From positions 1-42,512 of the forward strand of contig JAEUOG010000057.1 in the NCBI GenBank assembly GCA_016790815.1: 42,512 nt of DNA, given 5' to 3'. Under the pieces are notes generated by a model. It was given only the letters and a program-made list of their open reading frames with translations, was not told the DNA's origin and searched no databases. Of the stretch, positions 16,243-23,739 are shown one piece after another; positions within the stretch are counted from its first letter, which is position 1, and each line of letters begins with the position of its first letter. This DNA comes from Dechloromonas sp. (GTDB lineage Bacteria > Pseudomonadota > Gammaproteobacteria > Burkholderiales > Rhodocyclaceae). The translations under genes and the position numbers were made by a program.

Positions 16243-18339
16243 ATGACAAAAATCATGAGACAAAATCCGAAGCGCCTGGCTCTCATCCTCGCCACCACCT
16301 TCCCATGCTTCGGCATCGCAGCCGAAACGGCGCTGACGCTCGATTCGGTCGTCGTCAGCGGCAGCCGCGTCGAGCACAACACGTTTGATCTGCCGGCTGC
16401 CGTCGATGTCGTCGACGCGGCACGTATCGGTGCCGATCAGGCGCGGGTCAATGCCTCCGAAGCATTGGTCGCGGTGCCCGGCATCACGGTGCAGAATCGC
16501 CAGAATTACGCGCAGGATCTGCAGATTTCGTCGCGTGGTTTCGGTGCCCGTTCCGCCTTCGGCGTACGCGGCATTCGGCTGATTTCCGACGGTATCCCGG
16601 CGTCGATGCCGGATGGCCAGGGTCAGGCAGCGACCTTCAACCTCGATCGCGCCGAACGCATCGAAGTCCTGCGCGGGCCGATGGCCGTGGTCTACGGCAA
16701 CCACGCCGGCGGCGTCATCCAGATGTTCACGCCGGATGGCAAGGGTGCGCCCAGTGTTGAAGGCGGCTTCGTTGCCGGCAGCAACAATACGTGGAAGGCC
16801 GACATCAGTGCGCAGGGTGAAGTCGGCGGGCTGGGCTATGTCATCGATGCTTCGCGTTTCGCTACCGACGGTTACCGCGACCACAGCAAGGCCGAACGTG
16901 ACCAGGCCATGGTCAAATTGACATACCGTCCCAGCGTGGATGGCAAGCTGACGTTTATTGCCAACAGCTTCAGGCAGACGGCCGAAGACCCTCAAGGCCA
17001 GACCTGGGCAGGCTTCCAGGCCAATCCACGCAGCGTCGCCCAGCCAGCGCTCGACTACAACACGCGCAAGAGCATCGACCACATGCAGGGTGGGCTGACC
17101 TACGAGCATCGTTTTGGCGATCATTCGGTGCTGGTTTCGGCTTATGCCGGGCAACGTTCGACCATCCAGTACCAGTCGATTCCGGCCGGCCCACAAGGCA
17201 ACGCCAAACATTCCGGCGGCGTCATCGATTTCGACCGCGATTTTGCCGGTGCTTCGACGCGCTGGGTCGGCCGTTTTCAACTCGCCGGCGGCAAGCTGAC
17301 GACGACGGTGGGTGTCGAATACGAGCAGGCGATCGACCAGCGGCGCGGTTATGAGAACTTCATCGGCATCACGCTTGGCGTCAAAGGCAATCAGCGCCGC
17401 GCCGAAGAGGATCGCGTCGCGAGCTTCGATCAGTATGCCCAGGCCGAGTGGCAGGGGGAGCGCTGGACCTTCAGTGGCGGCCTGCGGCACAGCAATGTGT
17501 CGTTCAGCGTCAAGGACGCCTACCTGAGCAACGGCAACGACAGCGGCAATGTGAGCTACGAGAAGACGACGCCGACCATTGCCGCCATGTTCCGCCTGAT
17601 GCCAAGCGTCAATATCTACGCCAGTGCGGCGCGCGGTTTCGAGGCGCCCACCTTCAACGAACTCTTCTACTCCGGCCCGGGCGGCACTTTCAGCTACAAC
17701 CTCAAGCCGTCGACCAGCACGCACTACGAAACCGGTCTCAAGGCGTTTATCGGCAACAACACCCGCCTCGATCTTGCCGTCTTCCAGATCGAGACCGAGG
17801 ATGAACTGGTCGTCGCCTCCGCTTCCGGCGGTCGGACGACTTTCCGCAATGCCGGCCAGACGCTGCGCCGTGGCCTCGAAGCCGGGGTCGACAGCCGCTG
17901 GGCCAACAATTTGTCGACGCGTCTGGCCTACACGTTGCTCGAAGCACGCTACGACGAGGCGTTTACCTCCTCGTCCGGCCTGATCAACTCTGGCAACCGA
18001 CTGCCCGGCGTTCCCGCCCAGAGCCTCTTCGGCGAACTGGCCTGGAGACATCCGGCCAGCGGATTCCACGCCGCCGTCGAGGGGGTTGCGCGTAGCAAGG
18101 TCTATGTCGAGGACACCAACACCAAGCAGGCTGCCCCGGCATACGCCATTGCCAACCTTCGCTTCGGTGTCGACCGCAAATTTGGTGCGCTAAACTTGCG
18201 TACCTTCCTGCGCCTCGACAATATTTTTGATCGCCAGTACGTCGGCTCGGTGATCGTCGGCGACGGCAACAGCCGTTACTACGAAGCCGCGCCGGGGCGT
18301 ACCTGGCTCGCTGGTGTAACTGCCCGCTACAGTTTTTGA
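16243..18339 (+). CDS. TonB-dependent siderophore-type receptor
   Basis: A 698-aa outer-membrane receptor. The signal peptide (MRQNPKRLALILATTFPCFGIAA) is preceded by MTKI if ATG 16243 is used; ATG 16255 is equally possible, and neither has a clear Shine-Dalgarno. The TonB-box-like LDSVVVSGSR is followed by the plug (about 45-160) with DLQISSRGFGARSAFGVRG and ERIEVLRGPMAVVYGNHAGG, then the barrel ending in the terminal Phe motif YSF. The ligand is unknown; ferric siderophore is most usual for this type. No dedicated TonB or regulator adjoins it. It ends at a strong terminator. Confidence 0.87.
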   Translation: MTKIMRQNPKRLALILATTFPCFGIAAETALTLDSVVVSGSRVEHNTFDLPAAVDVVDAARIGADQARVNASEALVAVPGITVQNRQNYAQDLQISSRGFGARSAFGVRGIRLISDGIPASMPDGQGQAATFNLDRAERIEVLRGPMAVVYGNHAGGVIQMFTPDGKGAPSVEGGFVAGSNNTWKADISAQGEVGGLGYVIDASRFATDGYRDHSKAERDQAMVKLTYRPSVDGKLTFIANSFRQTAEDPQGQTWAGFQANPRSVAQPALDYNTRKSIDHMQGGLTYEHRFGDHSVLVSAYAGQRSTIQYQSIPAGPQGNAKHSGGVIDFDRDFAGASTRWVGRFQLAGGKLTTTVGVEYEQAIDQRRGYENFIGITLGVKGNQRRAEEDRVASFDQYAQAEWQGERWTFSGGLRHSNVSFSVKDAYLSNGNDSGNVSYEKTTPTIAAMFRLMPSVNIYASAARGFEAPTFNELFYSGPGGTFSYNLKPSTSTHYETGLKAFIGNNTRLDLAVFQIETEDELVVASASGGRTTFRNAGQTLRRGLEAGVDSRWANNLSTRLAYTLLEARYDEAFTSSSGLINSGNRLPGVPAQSLFGELAWRHPASGFHAAVEGVARSKVYVEDTNTKQAAPAYAIANLRFGVDRKFGALNLRTFLRLDNIFDRQYVGSVIVGDGNSRYYEAAPGRTWLAGVTARYSF

Positions 18340-18358
18340 GCACCTCCATTCCCCGCTC

Positions 18359-18384
18359 AAGCCCGGCCGAGCCCGGGCTTTTTT
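18359..18384 (+). terminator. Rho-independent terminator after TonB receptor
   Basis: AAGCCCGG and CCGGGCTT form an 8-bp stem with loop 18367-18372, followed by a run of six T. Confidence 0.85.
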
Positions 18385-18475
18385 GTGTCTGATGAAACAC
18401 TGAACACTGTTTCGTTTTGGCTCACAGGCGCAGCAATTGTCCAGAAAATGAACGCGTCGGCCTGCGTGCCTGACT

Positions 18476-18510
18476 GTTGCGGTCAACCGGAAAAATGGCC
18501 TGAAATCAAG
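18476..18510 (+). repeat. Dispersed repeat, copy 7
   Basis: TTGCGGTCAACCGGAAAAA, then TGGCCTGAAATCAAG. Intergenic, upstream of the porin promoter. Confidence 0.88.
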
Positions 18511-18555
18511 CGGGTGACTGGGTTTGCATGGCTTTTTCGGCTGTTTTTTTCAGCC

Positions 18556-18570
18556 TGGCACGGGCTTCGC
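18556..18570 (+). promoter_or_regulatory. Sigma54 (-24/-12) promoter of the porin gene
   Basis: TGGCACGGGCTTCGC has exact GG/GC spacing; one mismatch in the -12 element. Start near 18582, leader about 98 nt to the ATG at 18680. Confidence 0.62.
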
Positions 18571-18679
18571 AATTACTTAGCGCGAAGCACTGACCTCAGG
18601 GATGGGGGAGGGCAGATTCGCACGGGGCGGGACACGCTTCGGGGTTCATTCACACAAAAGATGATTGAGGAGCAATTCA

Positions 18680-19792
18680 ATGCAGAAAAAACTAATCGCG
18701 CTGGCTGTTGCGGCTGTCACTTCCGGCGCCGCGTTTGCGCAAACCAACGTCACCATCTACGGTAACGTCGATATGGGCGTCATGTTCCGTCAGGGGAACA
18801 ACGGCGCGGTTGCCAATGGCCAGTCGCAGTACGATCTGCAGAGCGCTGCCTCGCAGAGCCACATCGGCTTCAAGGGTGTCGAGGATCTGGGCAACGGCCT
18901 GAAGGCGCTGTTCGATCTGCAATATCGCATCAGCCCGGACACCAATACCGGCCTGGCATCAGCAGGCCACCAGTATGTCGGCCTGACCGGCGGCTTTGGC
19001 ACGGTCGTCGCCGGCTACCTGGACGGCATCCGCTTCGGCATCTACGGCAAGTACAGCCCGTTCGGCAACTACTCGGTCGCCAGCCTGACATCGATGACCA
19101 CCCAGTACGACCGCGCGGCCAATGCACTTGCTTACATCTCGCCGTCCTTTTCCGGCTTCACCGTGATTCTGGCCACTGCCACCAACACGCAGGGTGCCGA
19201 AGGCAGCCTGAAAAGCGTCCATACGACGCCCAATACCGGTACCGGCAACACCGGCGACGACCGCCTGCTGTCGGCCAACCTGATCTACGCGAAAGGCCCG
19301 CTCAGCATCGACCTCGACTATGAAACGACCCGTGCCGTTGGCTATGACCGCGACCGACTGTACGTCGCCACCGCCGGCGCTTCCTACGACTTCGGCGTGG
19401 TCAAGGTCAGCGGCCTCTACGACGTCATCAAGGGCGATGTGAACTCCTTTATCGGCGGTAATACCACGTTCGCAGCTGCTGCCTTTGGTCTGGCGGCCAA
19501 CCAGAAGTACGATCGCCGCAACTGGTTTGTCGGCGCTACCGTGCCGCTCGGCAAGTTCTCGGTGATGGGCATGTTCGGCCAGGTCAAGGACAAGACCCTG
19601 TCTGACGCGGATGCCTGGAAGCTGGGTGTCGGCGCGCGCTACGCCCTGTCCAAGCGCACCGAACTGTACGCCGACTTCGCGCACATCAAGAACGACACCA
19701 ACGGGAAATACACCATCAACCCGATGGGTAACGGGGCCGGCACCAGTGTCGGTATCAATGGCCTGGCGATGGGTATCAAGCACTCGTTCTAA
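18680..19792 (+). CDS. Gram-negative trimeric porin (betaproteobacterial type)
   Basis: A 370-aa outer-membrane porin. The signal peptide is MQKKLIALAVAAVTSGAAFA, then QTNVTIYGNVDMGV, the typical first strand of betaproteobacterial porins; GFKGVEDLGNGLKALFDLQY is strand 2-3, and the final strand ends MGIKHSF with C-terminal Phe. It allows passive diffusion of small solutes. ATG 18680 has GAGGAG 8 bp upstream. A sigma54-like promoter upstream suggests control by nitrogen, carbon or a specific substrate. It ends at the terminator at 19845-19874. Confidence 0.93.
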   Translation: MQKKLIALAVAAVTSGAAFAQTNVTIYGNVDMGVMFRQGNNGAVANGQSQYDLQSAASQSHIGFKGVEDLGNGLKALFDLQYRISPDTNTGLASAGHQYVGLTGGFGTVVAGYLDGIRFGIYGKYSPFGNYSVASLTSMTTQYDRAANALAYISPSFSGFTVILATATNTQGAEGSLKSVHTTPNTGTGNTGDDRLLSANLIYAKGPLSIDLDYETTRAVGYDRDRLYVATAGASYDFGVVKVSGLYDVIKGDVNSFIGGNTTFAAAAFGLAANQKYDRRNWFVGATVPLGKFSVMGMFGQVKDKTLSDADAWKLGVGARYALSKRTELYADFAHIKNDTNGKYTINPMGNGAGTSVGINGLAMGIKHSF

Positions 19793-19823
19793 GAGCCTGT
19801 CCGGTAAAGAACTCTTGCGTCAG

Positions 19824-20321
19824 ATGGTTTCTACACATCTGTTTGGGACGCCTCTCGGGGCGTCCCGTTTTTTTCTGGTTCTTCTTTTGCTGATCAGCCT
19901 GTCCGGCCTCTCAATGGCCAGCGACGCACACGTTGTAAAGATCAGCGCCAGCGATTTCCGTACAGCCCATGATGGCCTGATCGAAGCCATCGAAAGCGAA
20001 GGTCTGGTGGTTGGCAGCATCCTTCCTTTTCGCGACATGCTGGCACGCACGGCAGTCGGCGATGGCGAGATCCCGTATGCTCATGCCGAAATCGTCCAGT
20101 TCTGCAGTGGACAACTGGCAGCCGAACTGGTCCGCGAAGCCCCGGCGCAACTGACGCTGTGTCCGCTATCGATCGCGGTCTACACCTTGCCGCAGGATCG
20201 TTCGATAGTGTGGATGGCTTATCGCTTGCCCGGCACCGGGACGTCCGGTCGGCAGCGTGCCGAATTGTTGTTGCAGCGCGTGATCAAGCGCGCAGCGGAG
20301 CTTTCGCGCTTGCGCTGGTAG
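19824..20321 (+). CDS. DUF302-domain protein, exported
   Basis: A 165-aa protein. A hydrophobic segment (about residues 15-31, RFFLVLLLLISLSGLSMA) looks like a signal peptide, followed by a DUF302-type domain (VVKISASDFRTAHDGLIEAI, EIVQFCSGQLAAELV, PLSIAVYTL). DUF302 function is unknown; proposed roles are in redox or metal homeostasis. The start is uncertain: ATG 19824 lacks a Shine-Dalgarno, and the porin terminator lies within its first 17 codons, so translation may begin downstream at a TTG or CTG near 19880. It converges with fnr, 6 bp away. Confidence 0.7.
   Translation: MVSTHLFGTPLGASRFFLVLLLLISLSGLSMASDAHVVKISASDFRTAHDGLIEAIESEGLVVGSILPFRDMLARTAVGDGEIPYAHAEIVQFCSGQLAAELVREAPAQLTLCPLSIAVYTLPQDRSIVWMAYRLPGTGTSGRQRAELLLQRVIKRAAELSRLRW
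19845..19874 (+). terminator. Rho-independent terminator of the porin gene, inside the DUF302 start region
   Basis: GGGACGCC (19845-19852) pairs with GGCGTCCC (19859-19866), followed by G and seven T. It lies within the predicted signal-peptide codons of the DUF302 gene, so readthrough would limit that gene's expression. Confidence 0.82.
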
Positions 20322-20327
20322 TTGCGA

Positions 20328-21074
20328 TCAGCTTGGGCGGTGGCTCATGAGGGCCTTGAGCCCGTTCACATTCAGGATGCGAACGTGCTTTTGCTGCACG
20401 GCGATGTGGCCTTCCTCCTGGAAACGAGAGAAAGCACGGGATACGGTTTCCAGCTTGAGGCCGAGGTAGCTGCCAATCTCCTCGCGGGTCATGCGCAGGT
20501 AGAACTCGGCATGCGAGAACCCGCGTGCCGTGAAGCGCTGCGACAAATTGAGCAGGAAGGCGGCCAGTCGCTCCTCCGCGCGCATGGTGCCGAGCAGCAT
20601 CATAACGCCATGGTCGCGAACAATCTCGCGGCTCATGACCTTGTGGAAATGGTGCTGCAAGGTATGGATTTCGCGTGACAGGCCTTCCAGTCGGGAGAAC
20701 GGAATGGCACAAATCTCGCTGTCCTCAAGTGCGATGGCGTTGCAGGTGTGATGTTCGGAGCTGATGCCGTCAAGGCCGAGCAGTTCGCCGGCCATCTGGA
20801 AACCAGTTACCTGGTCGCGACCATCTTCAAGCAAAACATCCGTTTTGAAAAAGCCACTGCGTATTGCGTAGATGGCATCGAATACTTCGCCGGCTCGGTA
20901 GAGGTGGTCACCGCGCTTGACGCGACGACGGGTCGACACCAAGTCATCAAGGCGCTCCAGTTCTTCCTGGCTAAGACCATACGGAAGACAGAGTTCGCGC
21001 AGGTTACAATTGGAGCAAGCGGTCTTGATGACCGAAAGCGTGACTTCCTGATTTAGCGGGTGTGCTTGGGACAT
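20328..21074 (-). CDS. fnr: FNR-type oxygen-sensing transcription regulator
   Basis: A 248-aa Crp/FNR protein. The N-terminal cysteines of the [4Fe-4S] cluster are in CSNCNLREL plus the following C, with the fourth at HTCNAIA; then comes the cyclic-nucleotide-fold beta-roll, a dimerisation helix, and an HTH (about 195-225, MTREEIGSYLGLKLETVSRAFSRF). The E-xx-SR recognition motif (ETVSR) is that of FNR. It should activate anaerobic genes when O2 is low. ATG 21074 is chosen over the upstream TTG. It is divergent from hemN, with an FNR site between them. Confidence 0.94.
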   Translation of the reverse strand: MSQAHPLNQEVTLSVIKTACSNCNLRELCLPYGLSQEELERLDDLVSTRRRVKRGDHLYRAGEVFDAIYAIRSGFFKTDVLLEDGRDQVTGFQMAGELLGLDGISSEHHTCNAIALEDSEICAIPFSRLEGLSREIHTLQHHFHKVMSREIVRDHGVMMLLGTMRAEERLAAFLLNLSQRFTARGFSHAEFYLRMTREEIGSYLGLKLETVSRAFSRFQEEGHIAVQQKHVRILNVNGLKALMSHRPS

Positions 21075-21091
21075 TCGCAACCTGCGTTCGC

Positions 21092-21105
21092 TTGATCCAA
21101 GTCAA
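21092..21105 (+). promoter_or_regulatory. FNR box between fnr and hemN
   Basis: TTGATCCAAGTCAA matches TTGAT-N4-ATCAA at 9 of 10 positions. A CATAAT -10 element at 21128-21133 puts the hemN start near 21140, so the box centre lies at about -41.5, the classical position for FNR activation. It may also autoregulate fnr. Confidence 0.72.
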
Positions 21106-21159
21106 CCATAAATTCGAACCTTCCGAACATAATCAGACCCATATTTAGTGGCAGGCCTA

Positions 21160-22563
21160 ATGAATTTCGCAACTGAAAACCTCGTATTCGATCCCCAGAT
21201 CATTCGCCGTTTTGATGTCAACGGCCCACGCTACACGTCCTATCCAACAGCTGACCGCTTTGTCGAAGCCTTTGACGCCGAGGCAGCAAAGCTGTGGCTG
21301 GGCAAACGGAACATTGGCGGTATAACTCGACCGCTCTCATTATACTTCCACATACCTTTCTGTAACACTATTTGCTATTACTGCGCCTGCAACAAGATCA
21401 TCACCAAGGATCACGGGCGCAGCGCGAAATATCTCCGCTATCTGGCCAAGGAACTGGATATACAGGCCGCTGCGCTGGAAGGCCGCGATGGCGAGCATGA
21501 GGTGATCCAGTTGCATTGGGGCGGTGGTACGCCCACCTTCCTGTCGCATGATGAGATGCGCCAGTTAATGGGAGAAACGCGCAAGCATTTCAAGTTGCTC
21601 GATGGCGGCGAGTACTCTATCGAAGTCGATCCGCGCAAGGTCGACACGGCAACGGTTGCCCTGCTCGGTGAACTCGGGTTCAACCGGATGAGCGTCGGTG
21701 TGCAGGATTTCGACGAAAAGGTGCAGGTCGCCGTCAATCGTGTGCAGAGCGAGGAAGAAACCTACAGCGTGATCCGCGATGCGCGGGCCAACGGCTTCAA
21801 GTCGGTTTCCGTCGACCTCATCTATGGCTTGCCGCACCAGACCGTGATGGGTTTCAACAGGACCATTGAACGGGTCTTGGCTATGGACCCCGATCGCCTT
21901 TCGATCTACAACTACGCGCACATGCCGGGGATGTTCAAGCCGCAGCGCCGTATCAACGATGCCGACTTGCCGTCGGCTGATACAAAGCTGCAGATTCTCG
22001 CGCTGGCCATTAAGAAACTGACTGATGCCGGATACGTGTTCATCGGCATGGACCACTTTGCCAAGCCAGATGACGAGTTGGCAGTTGCCCAGCGTCAGGG
22101 GCGCCTGCACCGTAATTTTCAGGGTTACTCGACCTACGCCGACTGCGACATGTTGTCATTTGGTATTTCGTCGATCAGCAAGGTCGGGCCGAGCTACTAC
22201 CAGAACGTCAAGACCGCAGACGAGTATTACGACGCCCTTGATACGGGCACCCTGCCGGTATTTCGTGGCATCGAGCTGACGGCCGACGACATCCTTCGCC
22301 GTTCCATCATCCAGGCCCTGATGTGCCATTTTGAACTCTCGATCGAGAGTATTGAAAGTGCCCATCTGATCGACTTCCACGAATATTTCGAAGCGGAGCT
22401 CGATGACTTGAAGGAAATGGAGCGGGCCGGTTTGCTCAAGATCGAGCGCGAGTGGATTACCGTCCTGCCACCGGGTCGTCTGCTGGTTCGCATCATTTCG
22501 ATGGTTTTCGACCGCTACCTTCGGGCCGGTCGCCAGCGCGCGACATATTCAAAGGTTATTTGA
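21160..22563 (+). CDS. hemN: Oxygen-independent coproporphyrinogen III oxidase
   Basis: A 467-aa radical-SAM enzyme of heme synthesis, converting coproporphyrinogen III to protoporphyrinogen IX without O2. The cluster motif CNTICYYCAC lies in YFHIPFCNTICYYCACN near residue 67; HWGGGTPTF binds SAM; the HemN-specific C-terminal domain is complete. ATG 21160 is preferred over a GTG at 21148. Control by the adjacent FNR site is expected and typical. Confidence 0.95.
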   Translation: MNFATENLVFDPQIIRRFDVNGPRYTSYPTADRFVEAFDAEAAKLWLGKRNIGGITRPLSLYFHIPFCNTICYYCACNKIITKDHGRSAKYLRYLAKELDIQAAALEGRDGEHEVIQLHWGGGTPTFLSHDEMRQLMGETRKHFKLLDGGEYSIEVDPRKVDTATVALLGELGFNRMSVGVQDFDEKVQVAVNRVQSEEETYSVIRDARANGFKSVSVDLIYGLPHQTVMGFNRTIERVLAMDPDRLSIYNYAHMPGMFKPQRRINDADLPSADTKLQILALAIKKLTDAGYVFIGMDHFAKPDDELAVAQRQGRLHRNFQGYSTYADCDMLSFGISSISKVGPSYYQNVKTADEYYDALDTGTLPVFRGIELTADDILRRSIIQALMCHFELSIESIESAHLIDFHEYFEAELDDLKEMERAGLLKIEREWITVLPPGRLLVRIISMVFDRYLRAGRQRATYSKVI

Positions 22564-22581
22564 GCGGTGTGCAGTAGCGTG

Positions 22582-22608
22582 AGCGGGCAGTTAAACTGCC
22601 CGCTTTGC
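22582..22608 (+). terminator. Rho-independent terminator after hemN
   Basis: A perfect 11-bp stem AGCGGGCAGTT/AACTGCCCGCT around a single A (a 3-nt loop in practice), followed by TTGCTTTTG. Confidence 0.72.
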
Positions 22609-22626
22609 TTTTGTTGATCTTGTTCG

Positions 22627-23298
22627 ATGCCTGATTCCGGCTATCTCGCACTTTTCCTTGTTGGTCTGCTCGGTGGTACACACTGCGTCGGCATGTGTGG
22701 CGGCATCGTCGGAGCGCTTTCGATGGGCGTAACAGCGCGCTGGTCGATGCATCTGGCCTACAACGCCGGTCGTATCCTGTCCTATGCCGCGGCCGGTGCA
22801 ATCGCCGGGGTGCTGGGTGCCGCCAGCATGGGGCTGGAGGGGCAGGTGCCGGCCCGAATGATTCTCTATTTAGTCGCCAATCTGATGCTGGTGGCGCTGG
22901 GTCTCTACTTGCTGGGCATAACGCGGGCGCTAGCGTTTACCGAGCGTGCCGGGCAAAAACTCTGGATCCATCTGCAACCGCTGACCCGGCGCTTCCTGCC
23001 GGCGCGAAGCATTGGTCAGGCTTTTCCGCTCGGCCTGCTCTGGGGCTGGCTGCCCTGCGGACTGGTCTATAGCGCGCTGGCGAGCGCCCTGACGGCCGGC
23101 TCAGCGACCCGTGGCGGGTTGATGATGCTGGCGTTCGGCCTGGGTACCCTGCCCAACTTACTGCTGGCCGGGGTTGTACTGGCGCGACTGAACGAATTCG
23201 TCCGGCGACCTGTCGTACGTACGCTGTCCGGCCTGTTGGTGCTAGGCTTTGGCTTGTATGGGTTCGTGGGCCTGTTTCGTTTGTCAGGCCTAAGTTAG
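22627..23298 (+). CDS. SafE/DsbD-like six-helix membrane protein
   Basis: A 223-aa integral membrane protein with about six helices. Near the N-terminus is GGTHCVGMCGGIVGAL, a Cys-x3-Cys motif in the first helix typical of the TauE/SafE-DsbD_2 group. Two half-repeats are suggested by PLGLLWGWLPCGLVYSAL in the second half. Such proteins lie beside copper ATPases and cbb3-oxidase assembly genes and are thought to move copper or reducing equivalents. Here it stands between hemN and uspA-Cu-ATPase, which fits that context. Confidence 0.8.
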   Translation: MPDSGYLALFLVGLLGGTHCVGMCGGIVGALSMGVTARWSMHLAYNAGRILSYAAAGAIAGVLGAASMGLEGQVPARMILYLVANLMLVALGLYLLGITRALAFTERAGQKLWIHLQPLTRRFLPARSIGQAFPLGLLWGWLPCGLVYSALASALTAGSATRGGLMMLAFGLGTLPNLLLAGVVLARLNEFVRRPVVRTLSGLLVLGFGLYGFVGLFRLSGLS

Positions 23299-23313
23299 CT
23301 TGGAAATGACGCC

Positions 23314-23739
23314 ATGAAAATTCTGTTGCCGGTCGATGGTTCGGACTGCTCATTGCGTGCGGTTGATCACCTGATCACGCACGCCAGCTGGTTCCGCGAC
23401 GTGCCGGAAATTCACCTTTTGCACGTCCAGTCGCCGATTCCGATAGGTCGCGTCCAGGCCCATGTCGGCAAGGAAACCCTGCATGCCTACTATCAGGAAG
23501 AAGGGCAGGAGCACCTGGCTGCAGCCCAGAAGAAACTGGATGCCGCCGGCCGTTCGCACATGACGCACATTCACGTTGGTCAGCCAGCCGAGGTGATTGG
23601 CCGGGTGGCCAGTGAGCTGGGGTGCGATTTGATCGTGATGGGGACGCATGGCAGGGGCGCAGTTGCCGGTCTGATCATGGGGTCGATCGCCAGCCGCGTC
23701 CTGCATCAAGTTCCCTGTCCGGTCTTGTTGGTCAAGTGA
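23314..23739 (+). CDS. Universal stress protein, UspA family
   Basis: A 141-aa single-domain Usp. The first strand is [18 protein letters not shown], and the ATP-binding signature [17 protein letters not shown] lies near residue 110, so the ATP-binding subclass is likely. Its stop overlaps the GTG start of the Cu-ATPase (GTGA at 23736-23739), which implies translational coupling. Confidence 0.9.
   Translation: MKILLPVDGSDCSLRAVDHLITHASWFRDVPEIHLLHVQSPIPIGRVQAHVGKETLHAYYQEEGQEHLAAAQKKLDAAGRSHMTHIHVGQPAEVIGRVASELGCDLIVMGTHGRGAVAGLIMGSIASRVLHQVPCPVLLVK

Noticed and set aside
18160-18200. GTGTCGACCGCAAATTTGG in the second TonB receptor
   Set aside because: Left-box spacing is disrupted and the right box absent; plausible native barrel sequence.
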